Below, piece after piece: positions 36,948-48,179 of a stretch of DNA of 64,000 nt (position 1 is its first letter; the number at the start of each line of letters is the position of its first letter). The notes under the pieces are model-generated. The model was not told the origin of the DNA. It made no database searches and worked only from the letters and a program-made list of their open reading frames with translations. A program made the translations under genes and the position numbers. The DNA lies in assembly GCA_027627225.1 (NCBI GenBank), contig CM051025.1, forward strand, positions 53,766,181-53,830,180, read 5' to 3'. Origin of the DNA: Congeria kusceri. Taxonomy: Eukaryota; Mollusca; Bivalvia; Myida; Dreissenidae.

Positions 36948-37145
36948 CAGCAGGTATGCAAGTGCTGAAATTTGCAATGCTCCAATTTTCAGAAGCATTA
37001 CAAGCTGATACCTCACTGATTAGACCGGCGCTGTTATTTATTCTGTACCCCAATTCGTAAACCATAATTGCTCGTGAATCAAATGTCGTCGTGTTGCCAA
37101 TGTATGTAATGTGTTGATTCTTTCTTGGATTAAGCGTCCCACAAT
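36948..37145 (-). pseudogene. Gene psi CCP6 exon, open but second Cys lost
   Basis: AACAG acceptor, GTAAGT donor, phase 1 to 1, 66 open codons. It reads DCGTLNPRKNQHI, AIMVYELGYRINN, SACNASENWSIANFSTCIPAG. The second CCP cysteine is Tyr (MVYEL) while the twin has MACES. Confidence 0.8.
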
Positions 37146-37531
37146 CTGTTTTAATGATTCAAAGTATACACATGTATTAAAAGTAAATCAGAAGGATTAG
37201 GGGCAAAACAAATAAAGTCAACAATACTGCTCATTGAGCATGTGACATAAGAAACGCGAATCATTTTGTTTTGTTTAATTTTGTTTAGCAGTTTGTAAAT
37301 AATCGAACTTGAGTTAACTTGTATCATCCTTCCTAACAATACTGCACTACATTGGCGAGGAAATAAGGTGGAAACCTGTTTTAATCTTCCGTTGATTATA
37401 GACAGTGTTAGCATGCGACAGGTTTTCAAACAACGACCTATTAGTACAATGTATTAAAACGTCATAAACATAGAATTGGTAGCTAGCAGTATGATTATAT
37501 TTTATTAAAGTGCTCAAGCAATAGAAACTTA

Positions 37532-37666
37532 ACCAGTAACATAGTTTAACTATGCGTGACCAGTAACATAGTTTGACTATGCGTGACCAGTAACATAGTT
37601 TGACTATGCTTGACCAGTAACATAGTTTGACTATGCGTGACCAGTAACACAGTTTGACTATGCGTG
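37532..37666. repeat. 27-bp minisatellite, five exact-length copies
   Basis: ACCAGTAACATAGTTTGACT followed by ATGCGTG occurs five times in 135 bases with single-base differences. Direct, contiguous, no spacers. It is followed by the TA run and then CCP5. Confidence 0.95.
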
Positions 37667-37673
37667 TACTTGA

Positions 37674-37677
<4 letters not shown>

Positions 37678-37748
<71 letters not shown>
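37678..37748. repeat. (TA)n microsatellite
   Basis: A long uninterrupted TA run 34 bases from the donor of CCP5; it could form a cruciform. Ile/Tyr ORFs are artefacts. Confidence 0.95.
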
Positions 37749-37749
<1 letters not shown>

Positions 37750-37781
37750 GATTTAATAAAAAAGTAAACATCTCCTCTTAC

Positions 37782-37954
37782 CAACAATTGCACAAACGAA
37801 GTTGATGTTTGTCCCATTACGATCAGAGTCACAGTAAGTCGTGTCATTTCCGTTGAACAGGTATCCTGTTTTGTATTTTATGTTTGAAACCGTTCCGTAT
37901 GTTGTAGCTTCGAAGTTAGGTGGACATTTGTTGACGCGCTTAATGGCCCACAAT
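37782..37954 (-). pseudogene. Gene psi CCP5 exon, frameshifted
   Basis: Splice sites are kept. DCGPLSASTNVHLTSK reads in one frame and TTYGTVSNIKYKTGYLFNG with DTTYCDSDRNG in another; one base is missing relative to CCP5' (AGCTACAAC against AGGTCACAAC). The second Cys is Tyr and the Trp is Gly. Confidence 0.75.
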
Positions 37955-38140
37955 CTAAAGCAAAATACGTTTTTAATATTCAGCACAATGTATAGAATTT
38001 AATTACAATAACAATTCAAAACAAAACAAAATACAAAATAACAATTACTATTTACCGACGGGTGAGCATGACTTTTTTACAAATTGTTTATTACGTTGTA
38101 CGCGGGAATACGCGACATATGTACATGTTATAAAACTTAC

Positions 38141-38274
38141 CTACGGGGTTACACCTCTGGTTCGTAAATTTGCTTTTGCCACTGCTAGTACGTTCTAAAA
38201 TACGACCTCCATGTTGTATTTTCTGAATACACGATAGTGCTGGTAGTTCATTAGTGCTGGTAATAAACCGCAGT
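38141..38274 (-). pseudogene. Gene psi CCP4 exon, 43-bp internal deletion
   Basis: Splice sites are kept, but the exon is 134 bp against 177 in its twin and goes out of frame to a stop. The start (DCGLLPAL) and end (ERTSSGKSKFTNQRCNPV) match CCP4' in different frames. Confidence 0.75.
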
Positions 38275-38299
38275 CTTAAAAAAACTGAATCATTATGTT

Positions 38300-39950
38300 T
38301 TAATGTTGCTACAATAACGCAATTACCAAAATGTTTACATGCAACTGTATCCCTATCTTTGCCTTAAACACAATAATACTGGTTTGCTTTAAACATCTTG
38401 ATTTCATTAATAATTACAGAATGAGCTTTTAAAAGTTAGGGTTAATGGGCGTATCGACGGTAGGTCGATAATAACATGAGCAAACATAAATGTCATTTAC
38501 AAAAATATTCACATTAAAGCATTTTTATACGATGACCGTATTGCTATTAACATTTGACGAATATTTGAGATAATTATATAAAAAGTGGTCATCAATGACA
38601 ATTTGGCGGCTGCGGGAAAATTAATTGTAGTAGACAAATCGGTATGATTGAAGTCTACATAAAGTACCGTAACGCGCAGGCGCGGTATTGGTAAATGATG
38701 CATAGCATAGGGAAGTTTTCATTGAAGTGCGCGATTTTGTAGGCGTGAGTTTGAATCCTTCTCGAACCGTGCATCTCAAACATGAACTTATTTACTTGAA
38801 ATAAAGCCTGTAGTGAATGGTTGATTTGTACCGAATCACTTTAGTATCAAAACGCTGACAGGGTAGAAAAATTGTTGGCGAGAAAAGAAACTAAGAGCAA
38901 ATGAATTATAAGAGTATTTTTATCATAAGGAACATTTATTGAAGAAAGTCACCTGCCTGCTATATCATTTCTAGAAAAAAAAATCTGGAAACTCATAACT
39001 ATACATTCCACATAAAATGTACAAGCTGGTATTCGACCTAATTTAAAATGGAGATTTGAAAATTGAAACTAATATTGCGCGCGTCTAATTCGAAGCTGTT
39101 TATCTACGACATTCTTATCATTATTTTTTGTAATTCGTGGGAGGCAAATATTTGTGCGCAAACTGTTTAAAAAGCAAACAGAGTTCTATGCATACACGTC
39201 AATCTACAACGGGTAAAAATAGTCGATGGAACGTATAAGTTCGATACAATATTCCGTGCTTTTTATCACAAGCGCTATGTTCAGTAAATACCAATTTAAG
39301 TAAAAATAAGTTGATTTTGTAAAATACATTCAAAACTCTCTTTAGAAGTACAATGCTTTTCCATAATTCGTATGCATACCTCAAAAACAATATCAATCGT
39401 CAATCGAGTGGTTACGATCGCTCCTCCATATGTACTGACTCTATACACTGTTGTTAAACTTACGCAATATCATGTTATACTCATTTAACCAGTCAACAAC
39501 ACAAACAGATACGCTATCATGCCTATGTGAATAGACATAACATGAATTCACTTGTAGATGTGGACTAAATGGATTATTATTATTATTTATTAGTGTTTTA
39601 AGTCGGATCTATTTCTTGTCATCTATTCGTAGACAGCATCGATAACAGCACTCACTGCTCAGCAAGCGAGGCGCATTAATTTATTGATTTACTGACTCGT
39701 AGCCTGCAAAGTAAAGAAGTAGTTCCTTCAAGACCGATTTCAGAATACGCCTACTAAATCCTGCTGGCTTGTGCCAACAGTCTAAGAAGATGGACCAACT
39801 GTATCTTGTATCCGTATAGTAACTCTTTCATTTAAATATATACGCATATACGTAGATATTGTTTGTTTATATGACAAACTACGTGTAAAATTGTACATGT
39901 TTGATATACAAACTAGTTAAAATTAATAATAATTTAATATGACAATCATT
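38300..39950. other. Spacer between the two CCP triplets
   Basis: No exon recognised. GAGTTTGAATCC at 38747 resembles a tRNA B box, but I could not build a tRNA or SINE around it. Confidence 0.4.
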
Positions 39951-39956
39951 ACATAT

Positions 39957-40141
39957 CAACGGGTTCGCATGTGCCGGCCTGTGTCCAATTTCCATCGGCA
40001 TTACAAATTGCTACCTCACTGATTAGACTGATATTGTTTTTTATTCTGTACCCAGATTCGCAAGCCATAATTGCTCAAATGTCGACGTGTAACTAATGCA
40101 TACAATGTATTGATGCTTGACTGGAGTTAGCGGTCCACAAT
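39957..40141 (-). pseudogene. Gene psi CCP6' exon, frameshift and both splice sites lost
   Basis: Aligned with its twin at 37145-36948, this copy lacks seven bases after ACATTTGA, which breaks the frame. Its donor GT has become AT and its acceptor CAG has become CAT. The second part (AIMACESGYRIKNN, ICNADGNWTQAGTCEPV) is still clearly a CCP and keeps the cysteine that the twin has lost. Confidence 0.75.
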
Positions 40142-40559
40142 ATGTTTAAATAGAAAGCATATAAGAAGGAATAGTTGCAAAACAAATACTATCCACAATA
40201 ATGCTCATTAAAACTGTCATATAAGCATCATGATTCATTTTGATGTCTTGTATAAGGTGTATTTAAATAATTATAATCTTTTGGAAATAATCGAATCTAC
40301 GTTAATTTGAATACTTCCTAATTGTACTGCACTGTCTTTAGCAGAAATAAAGTATAGACTTGCTTTAAATATTCCTTTGGTTTTGTATAGTGCAAACAAA
40401 CGACAGCTTTTCGCTAACAAAATGTGACTACTACTAGTACATAGTGTCACAATGTATACAAACATCATTATCTTAAAGTTTGATAGCCCGCAAAATGATT
40501 ATTGTTGTGTTAAAGATTGTGCTAAAGAAAAACAGAAACCAAACCAAATATCGTCTTAC

Positions 40560-40723
40560 CAACTATTGTACACGTTTGTCCAATGAGAATCAAAGTCACA
40601 GTAAGTCGTGTCATTTCCGTTGAAACAGGTAACCAGAGTTGCATTTTATTTTTGAAACCGTTCCGTATGTTGTGACCTTCGAAGTTAGGTTTGCAATTGT
40701 TGACGCGCTTAATGGTCCACAAT
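40560..40723 (-). pseudogene. Gene psi CCP5' exon, frameshifted
   Basis: Splice sites are kept (TTTAG / GTAAGA). It reads DCGPLSASTIANLTSKVTTY then GTVSKIKCNSGYLF. An extra T (CTGTTTCAACGG against CTGTTCAACGG in the twin) then shifts the frame away from NGNDTTYCDFDSHWTN. A second shift is needed to reach the terminal TCTIVG. Confidence 0.75.
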
Positions 40724-40892
40724 CTAAAGCGTTTTAATGTTCAACACAAAGTAAGAGAATTCAATTACTATAACAAAACAAATACAAAGTAATAATTACA
40801 CAATTGTTTTTTAAGAATTGTTTACCGACGGATGGGCAGGCACTTTTTATAGGTTTTACTTTGTACATGGGAACACATGTTATAAGACTCAC

Positions 40893-41069
40893 CTAAGGGG
40901 TTACATCATTGGTTCGTAAATTCCCAGTTGCCACTGCTAGTTCATTCTAAATAATTTTTGCCAATGAGATAGAATCCTTCATCACATGTTAGATTTGCGA
41001 TCGACCTCCATGTTGTATTTTCTGTATAAACGATATTCCCGTTTATAAGCGCTGGTAATAAACCGCAGT
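40893..41069 (-). pseudogene. Gene psi CCP4' exon, two TGA stops
   Basis: ATTCAG acceptor, GTGAGT donor, phase 1 to 1, full length (177 bp). It reads DCGLLPALINGNIVYTENTT, LTCDEGFYLIGKNYLE, TGA (40944-40942), TSSGNWEFTNQ, TGA (40908-40906), CNPL. The twin exon at 38274-38141 has CGT and AGG (Arg) at the stop positions, so the first stop probably arose by CpG decay. Confidence 0.8.
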
Positions 41070-42039
41070 CTGAATAAAAACGGAGTCATCATGTTTGATA
41101 GTTGCTATTAAAAAACGCAATTACCAAACTGTTTTTATACAATTGCATCAAACGCCTTCGAATGAAAACACACAAACGGTGTTTTGCTCATAACATATGG
41201 ATTACTTCAATGGTTACATAATTGTGAGCTTTTTGAAGTAACGAAACGGCGTAAACCCGAAATTATTCGTTTACTGAAATTGTTGAATGTATTATATATT
41301 TCAAACTTCAAATACTGTGCAACATGTTTCAAAGACGGCCTTCAAAATTACTTGTTTTGTTTTTTTATAATTGATACTAGTGCTAGAAGTAGAGTTATTC
41401 ATGAAATGGACATTGTGCAAATTACCACTGGGTTTACATAAATTATGCGAACTGATTCCATCTGCGTAAACGGGCAAGAAATTAATTCCAATAATGTGAA
41501 ACACAATTATTAACTTTGGCCCAATTTATGATAATTTAAAGACCATTAATTCTTTATTTATATAATTTCGGTCCTAACAATCAATTTAAATGTGTGTCAA
41601 ATACATTAAATGTTGTACCGTAAATGTCACTGAGCCCATTGCAGAGGGGTATGGTGAAAGCAACGAACGACAACTCTGCTGGGAGATTGATTATCATTTT
41701 TGTTACAAATATGATCCAAACCATTTTGTCTTTACACGATTGGTATAACGTGATTAATATTTGCTCTTCCAATTATCCGTTTTCTGTGGCGGCGACAGCA
41801 CATTAAAATATGCAATTTTCACCAACGTTTATATTGTTCAGCTATCGAAGGCGTCGAGGCCAAATATGCGTGATCCTTAACTGCTTTAACAATTAAACTT
41901 TAAGTGAAAAAAATGCATTAAAGTTTATCCTTCGGTATGTGTCTATTAGAGATAATGTCTCTGAAAATGAATATTGGATTATATGAATTGTTAATGTTAC
42001 AGCTAAAATGTAATTGCATATAGTGTTCTTTATTCTTAC

Positions 42040-42311
42040 AGTGTATGGGTTTTGTTCTTCTATAACCAGGCACAGGATATTTGTCCAGGACGTCATCCTG
42101 GCGCCCGTAACATTCCGGATTTCAGCTGTCACGTTGCCCTGTGTACGTGTCCTGACGTGTAGTGTTGCCATGGAACCAGGAAGAATGTAGAAACACTGAA
42201 CGTAAAAACTGAGGCACGCTGCTCCAGCAGGTAGCAACTGTGAGTACGTGTAAGGCAGTAAAATATTCTTTTCGCAGAATGGAGGTTCAAACAGGGCAAA
42301 AAATTCATCAT
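42040..42311 (-). pseudogene. Gene psi MAM2 exon 2
   Basis: TTTCAG acceptor, GTAAGA donor, phase 1 to 0, 90 open codons. It reads DDEFFALFEPPF, LLPAGAACLSFYVQCFYILP, LHVRTRTQGNVTAEI, MTSWTNIL. It is strongly similar to gene C exon 3. A weak candidate for the C-terminal strand (LSFVAFTI, then NGLSDIYGTTF) lies on the minus strand at about 41610-41675 after CAGCAGAG. Confidence 0.85.
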
Positions 42312-43055
42312 CTGAAAGGTTTTTCCGAGATTATAAATATTCCGCTTTATGCAGTGACCACACCAATGTCATGAACGCCTGTTATACTGGAACCATTATA
42401 ATTAAGTGGAATCAATCCATAAAAAAAACAAAAATGGCATTTATCCGTTCATTTTATATTCAAAGCCAGTGTTTACTTATAGTATATTTAAATATCAATG
42501 TGTTTGGTAAATTTCCGTTTTAATATCTGGTGCGGTCATGGAACGATTATTTTTGTTCTTTTATGATATAATTTCTATGTAAATAATGTACTTATCATTT
42601 TGTATTAAACTGAATTTTAAATTAGAAGATAATTAAATAATGGGAGCGTTTACATTGAAGTTTCTGACGCAATTTCAATCAAATAACAATGTATTGCTTA
42701 TTTAAAGTGTAGTGAAATATGCCGAACTCAACAATAGATTTGACTTCTGTGTAAATAATACACACATCAGTTATTACTATTCTAAATTGTAAAAAAAAAG
42801 AATATAATTAAATACTGGGAATGTTTTCATTTTTAGTTGCTGGTACAATTTAAATCGAATAAAAATATTGCTTATTTTGAAGTGATATATATGTGCCGAA
42901 TTCAGCAATAACTTTCAGTTATAAAATTGCTTAAACTATATACACCATATTATTCCGTTACTGCTTTCTTATAAGTGTGCCTTTTAACTGTATTTGTTTG
43001 AATTGTTTTCTGAATGTTTTTTATGATTATAATAAATATTAATAACTGTCTTTAC

Positions 43056-43211
43056 CACCATTATTTTTAAGTTTTCGACTTGAGAATGGAAACTTTCCGT
43101 TCCATACTTTCCATAAATCACCAAACGTTTATCCACAGGTGTTGTTGTTTGTAAAAGAGCAATCGCCAACACACGTGCGACGTATGATACCTGGTTGGTC
43201 AGATGATCCAT
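43056..43211 (-). pseudogene. Gene psi MAM2 exon 1, in-frame TAA
   Basis: GCTATAG acceptor, GTAAAG donor, phase 1 to 1. It reads GDCSFTNNNTCG, TAA (43131-43129), TFGDLWKVW. Gene C has GSCSFANNDTCGY here, so the stop replaces the Tyr after Cys-Gly. Confidence 0.75.
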
Positions 43212-43733
43212 CTATAGCGATGAAAAATAACACGGTTTAAAATGTGTTTCCTATTTTCATTATCCATTTTATAATTTTGAGACGGATGCACACGATAAAA
43301 ATAGCGATAAAAATTCATAGTAACATACATGTACTTGTTTCATACAGTCAATATCAGTTTAAAAATTTTGCGAAGTATACATTCGTTTTGAATGTGAAGT
43401 ATATGCTTCGTTACGCATAGTATACATACAAAAATGTCTATTAGAACAACCACTTCATATAACTTAATAGTTAAGACTCGTTAGTTACGCCTGAATTGGC
43501 GTTTATTAGCTCTGGACCTTGCCAATAACCCGAACACAAGTAATAAATCATACTTCGTACTTATTTACTTTTCGTGCAAATGCTTATGCATGTAGCATAA
43601 ATAAACTTACCTTTTGGAAAATAACATACCAGTGTGTTATGTTAGCAGAATGCTGTGACAAACTTTAATCAGAAAATATGTAATTATATCCGTGATTTAT
43701 TTTCTTTTTAATGTTCATAAATGGTCCTCTTAC

Positions 43734-43907
43734 CTGCTGGTACGCACATATGGCACGTACTGGACCAACTTCCGGTCGCTTCACACTCTGAAGTACTCGA
43801 TCCATTCAATACGTTACCAGTGTCACAGATAATTGTAACTATAGTCCCCAAAATACTTTCATTGGAAGATACATTGCCGTGCACTGGTACAGTCAGAGTG
43901 CCACAGT
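43734..43907 (-). pseudogene. Gene psi CCP3 exon, open
   Basis: TTTCAG acceptor, GTAAGA donor, phase 1 to 1. It reads DCGTLTVPVHGNV, GTIVTIICDTGNVLNG, SECEATGSWSSTC, CVPAG. All CCP landmarks are present, with an extra Cys near the end. Confidence 0.85.
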
Positions 43908-45077
43908 CTGAAACCCATAGCGGTATATCGTATGCATATATATGATAAGAACAACACCATATACTAGAGTAGCTCTAAAATACTAATTACGTTAACGAAC
44001 TAAAGTGAATAATCAAAAACTAATGCAAATAATTAATATATTGATTTCATGTGTTAAGACAACAAATTTGAAATAAAAGTAATGACTTTAAACCAAAATA
44101 TGTGTCCAGTTTACCAGGACAAACAAACATAAAGTTACTTAAAACATGTCCAGTTTGCTGCAATTTTACTAAGGCCAGAGTTTCTCTATTTATTGGTTCT
44201 CGGACATTTTTTGAAAAGTGTACTGTTGGGGGAGGGAAAAAATGAAAAGAAAAAGAAAAAAATAACACAGGCTTTAGTAAATTAATTACTAGAATTTCAC
44301 AAATGAAAAGGGCAGTGATATTAAAACTTAATAACTTAATCACTGAATCATATGCTTGTCTCAAAGACTAAGCCATGCATGTCCAATTACATGCCTGTAC
44401 ACTGCGGGACTGCGGATGGCTCATTAGTGAAAACTAACTGAATATATCTTCTTAATAAATAAATATACACCGATGAAATTTGTTAATTATTGTTTTGATA
44501 AAAATTATAATGTGTATTTAATATTTAATACAATCATTCTTATATCTTAATTTGTTTTTACTGAGTATTTTCTTCTGACTCGTTGGATGACATTTAAAAT
44601 AAAAGAGAGCAGATCACACGGATCATACATCGACATACAGTCACAATGCATGTTACATGCAATATAGTCATTTCTTCGGCGTTTATTTGTGTGTTGTTTT
44701 TTTTCATTCCATGTAACAGGTTGAAACCATGTTACCGTATCGGTTACATTCTAAATTTGTATTATTTATTTTTTTGCGTTTTGGAAAAAATCGGGTCGGC
44801 GGGATCCGAGAACATAGAAATCAACAAACTTTCTACAAAGACAAAGTTTCTACTAGAAAGGATTTCAACAACAAACACATACGTTTACTTATATGCGTAT
44901 ATAAATTAAATTTTAAATACATCCAACGAATGTATTATGATTTAAATACATTTAAAATAGTTATATGCAATGGTCAATTGTACTTATATAATGACTGTAC
45001 GAGTAAACGATACGATCATAACAAAAGTAGTTAGTTACATGTAAGGTCTTCGTCAAATCTTGCAACAAAATGATTAC

Positions 45078-45251
45078 CTATGAAAGTACGTGTATGACCC
45101 GTAAAGTTCCACTTTCCGTTTGCTTCGCACTTTGAAGTTTTTTCTCCGACCAAAAGGTGTCCATGGTCACACGCTATTGTTGTAACAGATCCAAATGTGT
45201 TATTTATTGGGTTCACAGCCCCATGATCGGGTGCCATCTGTGGCCCACAAT
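45078..45251 (-). pseudogene. Gene psi CCP2 exon, last Cys lost
   Basis: Phase 1 to 1, 58 open codons: DCGPQMAPDHGAV, FGSVTTIACDHGHLLVG, SKCEANGKWNF, then GHTRTFI. The expected fourth Cys is replaced by Arg (CGT, one step from TGT), which would break the second disulphide. Confidence 0.8.
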
Positions 45252-45712
45252 CTTGCAAAAGAATGACTTATCCATTAGTATATTAAGCACAATATGTAAT
45301 TTGAGATTGAATACATTTTTGGAGCATGGTACACTACCGCACATTCATTTAACTAGAACTTTAGATAAAATACAATGCTGCCGTGTGTATACAAGCAATA
45401 TTTTTAATAACTACATTGAATTTGATCGTATTGAGTAAATTACGTCATTCATACTTGTAATAAATGGTCGGATGTTCTGTTATTACATAATTATTAGCTG
45501 TTTCAAATATTATAAAACAACTCAAAGCGTAAACAATTGTGCAATTATTTATATTGATAAGAAAATGAAATAAATATTACAAGTATCATAAAACAGTAAA
45601 TATACCTCAAGATGTTAATAGTTAAGATCGCAATGTATAACGGTTAAATGAGGCGTATGTTGGTAGTTACCCATTTTTCGAAAGTGTACTACACATCTTG
45701 CAGCAAATATAC

Positions 45713-45868
45713 CTACAGGTTGGCAGGTTGATGCATTAGCGTCCCATTTCCACAGGCGGCATGTAACGTTAGAACTCCCAATCAAGTCATAACCATCATC
45801 GCAATAAAATTCAGCAGTTACCTTGTTGTACATCACTTTTCCGTGGTCGATTTGTAATGTATCACATG
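45713..45868 (-). pseudogene. Gene psi CCP1 (sushi) exon, open
   Basis: TGCATAG acceptor, GTATAT donor, phase 1 to 1. Four cysteines are present in ACDTLQIDHGK, FYCDDGYDLIG, SNVTCRLWKW and STCQPVG, with the GY-x-L-x-G turn and Trp of the CCP fold. No defect seen. Confidence 0.85.
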
Positions 45869-46130
45869 CTATGCAAATGCAAAACAAGACTTCATGGTGG
45901 TTATAAATGATGTATGCATTTAAATAATATGAACATTCAAACAATACAGTTTCTAAGGTTCACGTTCTGGTTTTCCTAAGTACGAGCAGATATTCATTCA
46001 CATAGATGTATTTAAACAGGACTTGTTAATTCGTGTTTGAAATACAAAGTTCAGAAATGTTTATGCGTTTGTCCAAATAAAAGGCAGTAAACATATGCCA
46101 TTAAGATGAAAGTCGGTAAATGTCAATTAC

Positions 46131-46197
46131 CTCTACAAACTTCTGTATTGTCCAGTCATACAAACCCGAAATCTTCTTCGTAAGCACCAAATGCAAT
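46131..46197 (-). pseudogene. Gene psi MAM1 exon 4, in-frame TGA
   Basis: TTTCAG acceptor, GTAATT donor, phase 0 to 1. It reads IAFGAYEEDFGFV, TGA (46158-46156), LDNTEVCR. This is the C-terminal MAM strand; gene C has Ala at the position of the stop. Confidence 0.7.
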
Positions 46198-46590
46198 CTG
46201 AAAGCAATTTCGTCAGTACTTTTATTTTATTTCAGGAAAAATAATCTTTATATTTGTTCACACATGTAGATATTATCTATGTTATTGAATTGTTATATTG
46301 CTAATTTACATGGTATAAATGTTGACATTTCCCTTGTACACACATCATTAATCGCATTGTTAACCTTAAAAAGTTGTCAGAAGTAATTTTTTGTATAAGA
46401 TAATAATACTCATTTTATATCTTATCAGTTCAATGATATGGTACAACACGTGCAAATGAATATTTTACAGTGATTAAATTTAAAACATAATTTAATGTTA
46501 TTATCCCAATTTAGAACATTACAATAATTGCATATACTGTCTTCAATATTACTGTATTATTATACTACTATTTTAATATGTATGTTTTAC

Positions 46591-46841
46591 CGTAAAATCT
46601 GCTTCAGTTAAGTTGATATTTTCGTGCGTTCAGTTCTTTTGTAAAATATTGGTTCTCTTCCAGTATTTAGTTGTAGTGTTTGTGGAGGGTTCTATTGTTT
46701 TCAAACCTAGCAAACCCTTTTGTCCGGGCATGGCGTACCAAAATGTTATCTGGTATTGTCCAGCAGGCTGTATAGGTGATGTAATTGTGACAGATGTATT
46801 CTCGTTGCTTACCGGTCGGAATAGCATATAAAATTGGTCAT
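46591..46841 (-). pseudogene. Gene psi MAM1 exon 3, in-frame TGA
   Basis: TTTCAG acceptor, GTAAAA donor, phase 1 to 0, 83 codons. It starts DDQFYMLFRP like the paralogous DDDFYAFFDP, and continues with ITFWYAMPGQKG. A TGA at 46632-46630 falls exactly where the paralogues have the conserved MAM Trp (IRDW-TRTE in gene C, MTSW-TNIL in MAM2), consistent with TGG to TGA. Confidence 0.75.
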
Positions 46842-47379
46842 CTGAAATTTTAATTTAAAACAATCTAACGTCAATCGTACATTTTAATGCTTTAAACTTA
46901 ACAAACACTCAGAAACGTATGACAAGCTCTATGCTTTGTTCATAACTAAGGTTGTGGGTCGTATATCAAGCGCGATTTCAGGATTTGGAGTGAGAATGTT
47001 GCTTTTTGAAGAGATCCTAGATGTATACTATGATTATATGCACATAATTTGATGAGAACGCTGATCAAATACCATATTTCGCTGAGAGAGAATGTGAATA
47101 GCTAATGTTATGTTGATAATTTTACTTTTATATTGAACTACTATTTCAATTATATGAATTATAAATATTAAACATATACAACCAAGCTATGTAATCTTTT
47201 ACACCACGTATTAGGGCTTCTTCCTGAGATGCACGACGATGATCTGTGATTTGTACTGTATGAAGCTAGGTCTTTAAATCTTGTCAACAAGAAAGGATTT
47301 AGCTGATAATTGCATTTACTTCATTTCATCGTGCCTCAGAAAGTTGCAATTCTTTTGCTCTGGTGAGCATTAAACCGTT

Positions 47380-47680
47380 GAGTGATTTAGCTGTAATTCA
47401 ATTGAATTAATATTCTCTTGTATTACTGTTTAATTTGAATTGCAATGCTATGAGGTTAAAGTTTATTTACAATTGCGTGTTTTGTGATTAATTCTGAGCT
47501 AAGTGTGAGGCTCGGCATGCCTTTAAACCGGTTTAAACCCCCAATTCTTGCATTGACCGTTCCAAGGCGGTGACCCTAGTTTTCATTTTTATGTTTTGTG
47601 ATGTGTTGTACGTATTGTCCTGTATTGTATATACAATTGGTCACTTGCCTCAAATAAAGGATGGTAATAAAGGTTTCTCT
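47380..47680 (+). repeat. Interspersed repeat, probable non-LTR 3' tail
   Basis: Contains CCGTTCCAAGGCGGTGACCC (shared inverted with 25018-25062), TGTATTGTATATACAATTGG and an A-rich end CAAATAAAGGATGGTAATAA. The end structure resembles a SINE or LINE 3'UTR. It lies in the MAM1 exon 2-3 intron. Confidence 0.45.
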
Positions 47681-47932
47681 CCTGATGATGTCTTTGGAGT
47701 TTCAATATTCCTATATTTAAAAAAAAAATCGAATCTATGAAAATTTAAGGGTGGCGTTTAAGCACACACTGGTCACTTTTCATATATTTGTCTGCACATA
47801 CAAAGATATAATTATAATAATATTCAATTGAGAGTACATGTATATAGACAACTTTGTTCATCAATTGCTTAAGCTAATCAATCAAAATCATTAGACGTCA
47901 GAACATCTTTTGCCAACAGACTAAACATTCAC

Positions 47933-47967
47933 CTTCATGTATAGAATTATCTGGTTCGTTTATAAAC
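47933..47967 (-). pseudogene. Gene psi MAM1 exon 2 (35-bp microexon)
   Basis: CAACAG acceptor and GTGAAT donor. Only the phase 2 to 1 reading (GFINEPDNSIHE) is open, and it joins both neighbours exactly. Gene C lacks this split, so the intron differs between paralogues. Confidence 0.55.
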
Positions 47968-48033
47968 CTGTTGAAAAAATAAAATCATAACTGCACAATG
48001 AATTGAAATGATTACATAATGTTTAAGAAATAA

Positions 48034-48179
48034 TTGACGGGTAACTGTTGGTTACTGCGGTAATAACCAACGGTTTGGAGTTCCGAAGCGTAGGAATTAA
48101 ACCACGAGGGCGGTAGCTAACAAGCATCGGAACGACAAACCGTTGGTTATTAACGCAATAACAAACTGTTACCCGTCAA
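48034..48179. mobile_element. Foldback MITE, Harbinger-like, TAA target site
   Basis: TTGACGGGTAACTGTTGGTT and its inverted partner (GTTACCCGTCAA at the right) form near-complete arms of about 45 bases, with AATAACCAACGGTTTG/CAAACCGTTGGTTATT inside. TAA directly flanks both ends (48031-48033, 48180-48182), as for PIF/Harbinger insertions. It is in the MAM1 exon 1-2 intron. Confidence 0.75.

Noticed and set aside
37532..37666. CRISPR-like five-copy repeat
   Set aside because: The 27-bp units are contiguous with no spacers, and the DNA is eukaryotic.
35987..46632. TGA recoding (selenocysteine or readthrough) in gene psi
   Set aside because: TAA, TAG, frameshifts and splice losses occur in the same gene; no SECIS-like reason to favour recoding.
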